The notes under the pieces are model-generated. The model was not told the origin of the DNA and ran no database searches. It was given only the letters and a program-made list of their open reading frames with translations. From positions 1-11,791 of the forward strand of contig JALWYT010000296.1 of NCBI GenBank assembly GCA_026992705.1: 11,791 nucleotides of DNA. Direction: 5' to 3'. The translations under genes were made by a program, and so were the position numbers. This stretch comes from Thiotrichaceae bacterium (lineage in GTDB: Bacteria; Pseudomonadota; Gammaproteobacteria; Thiotrichales; Thiotrichaceae). This document shows positions 7,580 through 11,791 of the stretch, one piece after another. Every line of letters begins with the position of its first letter. The first letter of the stretch is position 1.

Positions 7580-7609
7580 ATTTGCACATCAAATAATGGT
7601 TATATTTTG

Positions 7610-7638
7610 TTACAAAAAATTTCATTTACCGCTATATT
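7610..7638 (+). promoter_or_regulatory. Weak candidate promoter for the PPK2 pair
   Basis: TTACAA (7610-7615) and TATATT (7633-7638) are separated by 17 bases and lie about 100 bases before the first PPK2 ATG. The -35 match is poor (three of six), and other AT-rich hexamers such as TATAGT (7695-7700) lie nearer the gene. This is one possibility, not a firm call. Confidence 0.2.
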
Positions 7639-7739
7639 CTTTGTGAGTCAAATAGTTGCTATTACTCATACGGATATTAAAGATCTAACTAATGTATAGT
7701 CCTTTAATATTAATAAAAAATAATGATTAGGAAAAAACT

Positions 7740-8636
7740 ATGAATGAAAAGATGGTAGAAAAAACAAAGGAAGAGCTTAAGCAAATTAAGAAAGAAAGCA
7801 AAGAACACCAAAAAAAAGAAATTAAAAAGATGCGCAAATCTGCAGACAAGATTTTTAGCAAACGCTATCTTGAAAAGCAGCTCAAGCCGTATCAAGCTGA
7901 ATTGATACAAATGCAAAAATACCTTGAAGAAACGAAAACCCGCATGATTATTTTATTTGAGGGCAGAGATGCATCGGGTAAAGGCGGTACGATTCGCCGA
8001 GTTACCCGCTATATGAATGAAAAACATTATCGTGTAGTTGCCTTAGGTAAACCCACTGAACATCAAAGAACGCAATGGTTCTTCCAACGCTATGTAACAG
8101 AATTTCCACGCGGTGGTGAAGTAGTATTATTTGACCGCTCTTGGTATAACCGTGCCATGGTTGAGCCTGTTTTTGGTTTTTGTACTCAAGAAGAATATAA
8201 AAACTTTATGAAAGGTGTAACAGGCTTTGAAAAAGACCTTGTGAGACAAGGAACAATCCTCGTCAAGCTGTATTTCAGCGTATCGAAAAAAGAGCAAAAA
8301 AGACGTTTTGATCGTCGTAAAGGCGACCCACTAAGGCAATGGAAACTCAGTGAAATTGATGTGCAAGCACAAGAACGCTGGGACGACTTCACAACACAAA
8401 AATACAAAATGCTGAATGCCACCCATACGAATAAAGCCCCTTGGAAAGTCATTCGTTCTGATAATAAACACCTTGCTCGCTTAAATGCGATGAAGGTTAT
8501 TCTTAACTCCGTACCTTATGAAAGGCTGAATCCTGACCTTGATTTTGTACCTGACCCTAATATTGTTATTTCTGGCTCACGCGAAATCGAATTGATGGAA
8601 GCTGATCGTATTAAAAAGGGAAAAATCTTAGGTTAA
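7740..8636 (+). CDS. Polyphosphate kinase 2 (PPK2 class I-like), first tandem copy
   Basis: Cytoplasmic kinase that transfers phosphate between polyphosphate and nucleotides. Class I PPK2 enzymes such as Pseudomonas PA0141 mainly make NTP from NDP and polyphosphate. The 298-residue protein is a single domain. A charged, Lys/Glu-rich N-terminus (1-45, likely coiled coil) precedes Walker A FEGRDASGKGG at 73-83 (K81). Then come TQWFFQRY and the Walker B/arginine motif FDRSWYNR with D132 and R133. The lid region follows (KKEQKRRFDRRKGDPLRQWKLSE), then the conserved APWKVIRSDNK. AGGA at 7729-7732 is seven bases before the ATG, a good ribosome site that fixes the start. Six bases after its stop comes a paralogous gene. 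Walker A has Ser79 where the neighbour and most relatives have Ala. Nucleotide preference and direction cannot be read from sequence. Confidence 0.92.
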   Translation: MNEKMVEKTKEELKQIKKESKEHQKKEIKKMRKSADKIFSKRYLEKQLKPYQAELIQMQKYLEETKTRMIILFEGRDASGKGGTIRRVTRYMNEKHYRVVALGKPTEHQRTQWFFQRYVTEFPRGGEVVLFDRSWYNRAMVEPVFGFCTQEEYKNFMKGVTGFEKDLVRQGTILVKLYFSVSKKEQKRRFDRRKGDPLRQWKLSEIDVQAQERWDDFTTQKYKMLNATHTNKAPWKVIRSDNKHLARLNAMKVILNSVPYERLNPDLDFVPDPNIVISGSREIELMEADRIKKGKILG

Positions 8637-8642
8637 ACTCAA

Positions 8643-9599
8643 ATGACAGACTCAAAATCAGAAAACACGGTTGAAAATCATAACGTGCAAACAACAGATG
8701 CTAAAGCCAACGATAAAAAACACAAGTCTAAGAAGAAAATCAAACTCGCTGAAGGCATCGCTTATCGTCATATACACAAACACCCAAGCAAAAACCGTGT
8801 TCCTGTTTATATCAAAAAAGAACATTTAGAATATGAGAAAGAGCTACATAAGCTACAAATTGAGCTAATGAAGCTACAAAATCAGGTGATTGCCGATGGC
8901 TCGCGGATTTTAATGCTCTTTGAAGGACGCGATGCCGCAGGCAAAGGCGGCACAATCAAACGTATCACTGCCCACATGAACGCTCGCGGTGTGCGTGTTG
9001 TCGCCTTGACTAAGCCAAATGATAGAGAAACAACACAGTGGTATTTTCAGCGTTATTTAAAGCATTTGCCCTCTGCGGGGGAAATCGTCATTTTCGACCG
9101 TTCTTGGTATAACCGAGCAATGGTCGAACCTGTGATGGGCTTCTGCACAGATGAACAACATAAACGCTTTTTAAAATCTGTACCCGCATTGGAAGAAATG
9201 CTTGTCAAAGATGGTATCAAGCTTTTTAAATTCTATTTTTCAGTCTCTAAAAAAGAGCAAAGACGACGCTTTGAAGCCCGTGAAAAAGACCCACTCAAGC
9301 AATATAAACTCTCCCCTGTGGATAAATTAGCTCAGGAATATTGGCATAAATACAGCATTGCTAAATTCCAAATGCTTAATGAAACCAACCGAAGCCTCAG
9401 CCCTTGGACAATTATCCGCTCAGATAATAAGAAAAAGGCTCGTATCAATTGCATTAAACACATTTTAGGTTGTTTAGATTATGAGGGAAAACTCCCTGTC
9501 GAAGAATTACAAACTGATCCTGATTATGTCGTCTCGGGAATTGATGAAATTAATCACATGGAAGAAAATTTAATGTATCCTAAGCGTTTACATGGTTAA
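8643..9599 (+). CDS. Polyphosphate kinase 2 (PPK2 class I-like), second tandem copy
   Basis: Same expected reaction as the upstream gene. The 318-residue protein has a hydrophilic, Lys-rich N-terminal extension (1-55, including KKHKSKKKIK) before the domain. Walker A FEGRDAAGKGG is at 93-103 (K101), followed by TQWYFQRY and FDRSWYNR with D152. The lid region KKEQRRRFEAREKDPLKQYKLSP and SPWTIIRSDNK follow. From Walker A to GFCT it matches the first copy at 52 of 77 positions by hand count, with unrelated N-terminal extensions. The gap to the first copy is six bases, and an AGG overlapping the upstream stop region (TTAGGTTAA) can act as its ribosome site, so the pair is surely one operon. The copies may differ in nucleotide preference or form a hetero-oligomer; that is inference. 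Confidence 0.92.
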   Translation: MTDSKSENTVENHNVQTTDAKANDKKHKSKKKIKLAEGIAYRHIHKHPSKNRVPVYIKKEHLEYEKELHKLQIELMKLQNQVIADGSRILMLFEGRDAAGKGGTIKRITAHMNARGVRVVALTKPNDRETTQWYFQRYLKHLPSAGEIVIFDRSWYNRAMVEPVMGFCTDEQHKRFLKSVPALEEMLVKDGIKLFKFYFSVSKKEQRRRFEAREKDPLKQYKLSPVDKLAQEYWHKYSIAKFQMLNETNRSLSPWTIIRSDNKKKARINCIKHILGCLDYEGKLPVEELQTDPDYVVSGIDEINHMEENLMYPKRLHG

Positions 9600-9711
9600 T
9601 CAAATAACTCACATTTTACAGATCTGTAAAAACCGTAAAGTCACAAAAGTTAAGGATATTTTACCTCCATATCACCGTTACGAGGTTTATACTTTAGACA
9701 TTAAAGAATAA
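9592..9711 (+). CDS. Possible 39-residue ORF overlapping the second PPK2 stop
   Basis: ATG 9592 overlaps the last eight bases of the PPK2 gene in another frame and opens 39 codons to TAA at 9709-9711 (begins MVNQITHILQICKNRK, ends YEVYTLDIKE). The overlap could allow translational coupling, but no good ribosome site is visible and I recognise no family. An 18-base perfect palindrome lies inside it. It may be chance in AT-rich DNA or a remnant of a longer gene. Confidence 0.2.
   Translation: MVNQITHILQICKNRKVTKVKDILPPYHRYEVYTLDIKE
9614..9631. promoter_or_regulatory. 18-base perfect palindrome, possible operator
   Basis: TTTTACAGATCTGTAAAA reads identically on both strands with no spacer, starting 15 bases after the PPK2 stop. 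A loop-free palindrome without a following T-tract is a poor terminator and looks more like a site for a dimeric DNA-binding protein. The hexamers TTTACA/TGTAAA recall TyrR boxes, but their order is reversed, so I do not assign a regulator. It lies about 214 bases before thiD. Confidence 0.5.
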
Positions 9712-9732
9712 TTGTTGCATTTTATTCCAGCC

Positions 9733-9749
9733 AAAGATTCCTAATCTTT
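9733..9749. other. Small hairpin between PPK2 and thiD
   Basis: AAAGATT (9733-9739) and AATCTTT (9743-9749) form a perfect seven-base stem with a three-base loop. The stem is AT-rich and followed by CAGC rather than a run of T, so it is at best a weak terminator for the PPK2 operon. Confidence 0.3.
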
Positions 9750-9771
9750 CAGCATGAATATGATCACCTCA

Positions 9772-9799
9772 TCGACAAAACGCATTAACGGTATAAGAT
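9772..9799 (+). promoter_or_regulatory. Candidate promoter for thiD-thiE-hemL
   Basis: TCGACA (9772-9777, five of six to the -35 consensus) and TAAGAT (9794-9799) are separated by 16 bases and stand about 46 bases before the thiD GTG. The overlapping TATAAG is a better -10 hexamer but would leave only 14 bases. No TPP riboswitch signature lies between here and the gene. Confidence 0.3.
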
Positions 9800-9844
9800 C
9801 AACAAAAGAAGAATGGAAATCTTACATACTTAGGAAAAAACACT

Positions 9845-10627
9845 GTGCTAAAATCGGAACGTCCTATCGTCATGGCAATTGGAGGTCATGATCCTAGTGG
9901 TGGTGCGGGTATTCAGGCAGACATGGAAGCTATTTCTTATACTGGCAGTTACCCTGTTACCGTTATCACCTGTCTTACGATACAAGACACGCAAAATGTA
10001 GAAGCGATACAGCTTGTTGATGCTGATTTTATGCAACAACAAGCTGAAAAAATATTGGCGGATATGCCCGTTAGTGCGTTTAAATTGGGCTTACTCGGTA
10101 GTATAGAAGTCGTCGATGTTGTTTGCCGATTACTCAAAAAACATGAGCCTATTCCTGTTGTATGTGATCCTGTGTTAGCCGCAGGTGGGGGTAAAAATCT
10201 ATCCAATCAGCCCTTGATTGAGCATATCAAAGAGCATTTATTTCCCTTAGTCAGCTTGCTTACTCCCAATATTCCAGAGGCAATTCAATTAGGCATTGCA
10301 CGGCAAAATAATGATGATGGATCGCTTATTTTTGAGCAGCAGCTTTGTGAGAATATTTTAATCACAGGTGCACATAGTCACAGTGATGAAAACTATGTTC
10401 ATAACACGCTTTACAGCAAAGGCAAGCAACACAGTCAAAGTTCATGGCGACGTTTGGATCATGAGTATCATGGCTCAGGTTGCACGCTGGCGGCTAATAT
10501 TGCAGGTTGGATTGCCCAAGGTTTCAGCCTACAATATGCGATTGGCAAAGGGCAAGAGTTCACATGGAACAGCCTGAAACGGGCACAGCAATTAGGACAA
10601 GGGCAATTGATTCCTTATCGCTTATGA
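9845..10627 (+). CDS. thiD: Hydroxymethylpyrimidine / phosphomethylpyrimidine kinase
   Basis: Phosphorylates HMP and HMP-P to the pyrophosphate used by ThiE, making the pyrimidine half of thiamine; ribokinase-like fold, cytoplasmic. The 260-residue product has the N-terminal AIGGHDPSGGAGIQAD (11-26), typical of ThiD substrate binding. It also has CDPV at 107-110, LTPNIPEA at 139-146, and the anion hole HGSGCTLAANIA (209-220) with C213 at the active-site position. The start is a GTG at 9845, supported by AGGA at 9832-9835 nine bases upstream. The first ATG in frame (9872) would fall right at the conserved GGHDPSGG and leave almost no N-terminal strand. The stop overlaps the thiE ATG by four bases (ATGA, 10624-10627). 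The family is sometimes bifunctional; the middle (~150-200) is shorter and more divergent than in E. coli ThiD. Confidence 0.93.
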   Translation: MLKSERPIVMAIGGHDPSGGAGIQADMEAISYTGSYPVTVITCLTIQDTQNVEAIQLVDADFMQQQAEKILADMPVSAFKLGLLGSIEVVDVVCRLLKKHEPIPVVCDPVLAAGGGKNLSNQPLIEHIKEHLFPLVSLLTPNIPEAIQLGIARQNNDDGSLIFEQQLCENILITGAHSHSDENYVHNTLYSKGKQHSQSSWRRLDHEYHGSGCTLAANIAGWIAQGFSLQYAIGKGQEFTWNSLKRAQQLGQGQLIPYRL

Positions 10628-11244
10628 AATTACAAGGTTTATACGGCATTACCGATGGCTCAACAGGGCAGGAGCTCATCGACAAAGTTTCCGCAGCAAT
10701 TGCGGGGGGCTTATCAATACTGCAATATCGAGATAAAATGCAGGATTATCAAACACGCTTAAATGATGCTCTAAACTTACGCGAACTTTGTTGTCAGCAT
10801 AATATTCCTTTTATTATCAATGATGATGTGCAGCTTGCAAAAATCACTCATGCGGATGGCGTTCATCTTGGCAAAGATGATAGCAGCATCCGATACGCTC
10901 GCTTGCAGTTAGGTCATGATGCGATTATTGGCGTTTCCTGCTATAAACAATTAGCTTTTGCTCTTTCTGCACAGGAACAAGGTGCAAATTATATTGCTTT
11001 TGGAGCTTTTTTTAATTCACCCACCAAGCCTGAAGCTCCAACTGTATCCATTGAGACATTGAAAGCTGCTAGGCAAAAAATACACATTCCAATTTGTGGA
11101 ATTGGTGGGATTACACTGGACAATGCCGCTCAAGTTATCGACAATGGAGCGGATATGGTTGCAGTGATTAGCAGCCTTTTTTGTACTGATAATATTAGCG
11201 AAACTGCTAGACAATTCTCAGCATTATTTAAGGAACTCCCATGA
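10624..11244 (+). CDS. thiE: Thiamine-phosphate synthase
   Basis: Joins HMP pyrophosphate (from ThiD) and thiazole phosphate to form thiamine phosphate; TIM-barrel, cytoplasmic. The 206-residue protein has ILQYRDK at 32-38 and INDD (65-68) leading to ADGVHLGKDD at 77-86. It continues with IGVSCY at 102-107 and YIAFGAFFNSPTKP at 123-136, where the usual F-x-S-x-T-K-P phosphate-binding loop is intact. GIGGI at 159-163 and ADMVAVI at 176-182 follow. Length is normal. I place the start at ATG 10624, which overlaps the thiD stop as ATGA. The frame is open further upstream, but that part merely reads thiD in another frame and matches nothing in ThiE. Its own stop overlaps hemL in the same way, so thiD, thiE and hemL are probably translated in a coupled manner. 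Confidence 0.95.
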   Translation: MKLQGLYGITDGSTGQELIDKVSAAIAGGLSILQYRDKMQDYQTRLNDALNLRELCCQHNIPFIINDDVQLAKITHADGVHLGKDDSSIRYARLQLGHDAIIGVSCYKQLAFALSAQEQGANYIAFGAFFNSPTKPEAPTVSIETLKAARQKIHIPICGIGGITLDNAAQVIDNGADMVAVISSLFCTDNISETARQFSALFKELP

Positions 11245-11791
11245 GTAAATCACAAGAATTATTTGAACGTGCCCAACATCGCATTCCCGGTGGTGTCAAC
11301 TCTCCCGTGCGTGCTTTTAAGAGCGTCGGCGGAACCCCTTTATTTATCGAGCGTTCCAAAGGTGCTTATTTATATGATGTCGATGGTAAACGCTATATAG
11401 ATTATGTTGGCTCATGGGGACCCATGATTGTTGGACACGCTCACCCCGAAGTGATTGCAGCGGTAAAAGAAGCCGCAGAACAAGGTTTAAGCTATGGAGC
11501 ACCCACTGAGATAGAAATCACCATTGCCGAACGTATCTCAGAAATTATGCCTTCGATTGAAATGGTCAGAATGGTTAGCTCAGGCACAGAAGCCACGATG
11601 TCCGCCATTCGCCTCGCTCGTGGCTTTACAGGGCGAGATACCATCATCAAATTTGAAGGCGGTTATCACGGGCATGGTGATTCTTTATTAGTAAAAGCAG
11701 GCTCAGGAGCTTTAACCTTTGGTGAACCCAATTCCCCGGGCGTACCTGCTGACTTAGCCAAGCATACACTCACCTTAGATTATAATAACCC
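11241..11791 (+). CDS. hemL: Glutamate-1-semialdehyde 2,1-aminomutase, 3' end beyond window
   Basis: PLP enzyme turning glutamate-1-semialdehyde into 5-aminolevulinate, the C5-route precursor of haem and other tetrapyrroles. The 183 visible codons cover under half of a ~430-residue protein. They include the N-terminal hallmark RIPGGVNSPVRAF (14-26), YVGSWGPMIVGHAHPEV (55-71), and SYGAPTEIE (84-92). The PLP phosphate-binding SSGTEATMSAIRLARG is at 113-128, and FEGGYHGHGDSLLVKAGSG at 138-156. The catalytic lysine lies beyond the edge. The start ATG overlaps the thiE stop (ATGA, 11241-11244), with AAGGA at 11230-11234 as ribosome site. No frame interruption is visible up to the edge. Confidence 0.96.
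   Translation, partial: MSKSQELFERAQHRIPGGVNSPVRAFKSVGGTPLFIERSKGAYLYDVDGKRYIDYVGSWGPMIVGHAHPEVIAAVKEAAEQGLSYGAPTEIEITIAERISEIMPSIEMVRMVSSGTEATMSAIRLARGFTGRDTIIKFEGGYHGHGDSLLVKAGSGALTFGEPNSPGVPADLAKHTLTLDYNN

Noticed and set aside
9600..9844. TPP riboswitch before thiD
   Set aside because: No CTGAGA-type motif or the paired conserved segment is visible by eye. A covariance search was not possible.
9754..9891. 45-codon ORF (begins MNMITSSTKR) before and into thiD
   Set aside because: It overlaps the thiD 5' end in another frame, has no ribosome site, and its composition does not look like a known protein.
10507..10623. Upstream extension of the ThiE frame to an earlier ATG
   Set aside because: This stretch is thiD in another frame. 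ThiE homology begins at MKLQGLYGIT, and the ATGA overlap gives a natural start.

Overview
The window looks like an AT-rich gammaproteobacterial chromosome segment. The evidence is a DUF1249 (YqiB-type) protein, an RluB-type pseudouridine synthase, full-length DsbD, and a thiD-thiE-hemL block in the order common in Gammaproteobacteria. I cannot name the genus. The content is mostly housekeeping. I see no integrase, transposase, CRISPR array, tRNA or rRNA.

Layout from left to right. A truncated RluA-family pseudouridine synthase (- strand) runs off the left edge. After about 310 bases of AT-rich intergenic DNA comes dsbD (+), an inner-membrane electron carrier with two tandem periplasmic alpha domains. 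Two bases later lies a TlpA/thioredoxin-like lipoprotein gene that is broken twice: a TAG directly after the lipobox cysteine and a one-base frameshift in an A7 tract. Converging on it from the right is a - strand pair, a phosphoglucomutase and a tiny cysteine-rich protein of the GDCCVxC (seleno)protein family. A DUF1249 gene (+) is divergent from the phosphoglucomutase gene and convergent with the next - strand pair, which is rluB preceded by a 79-residue, three-helix PnuC-like membrane protein.

A 289-base divergent intergenic region with a perfect 12-base inverted repeat leads into two tandem PPK2 polyphosphate kinase genes (+). They are separated by six bases and are clearly paralogous. 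After them lie an 18-base perfect palindrome, a possible 39-codon ORF and a small hairpin. Then come thiD (GTG start), thiE and hemL, linked by two ATGA stop/start overlaps; hemL runs off the right edge.

Functional themes are periplasmic thiol-disulfide chemistry (DsbD with its probable former client), sugar-phosphate interconversion, rRNA/RNA pseudouridylation, polyphosphate-driven nucleotide phosphorylation, and cofactor synthesis (thiamine, tetrapyrrole). I see no clear new multi-gene system. The points most worth following are the DsbD domain duplication beside a decayed partner, the single-repeat PnuC-like protein, the PPK2 tandem, and the two uncharacterised symmetric DNA elements.
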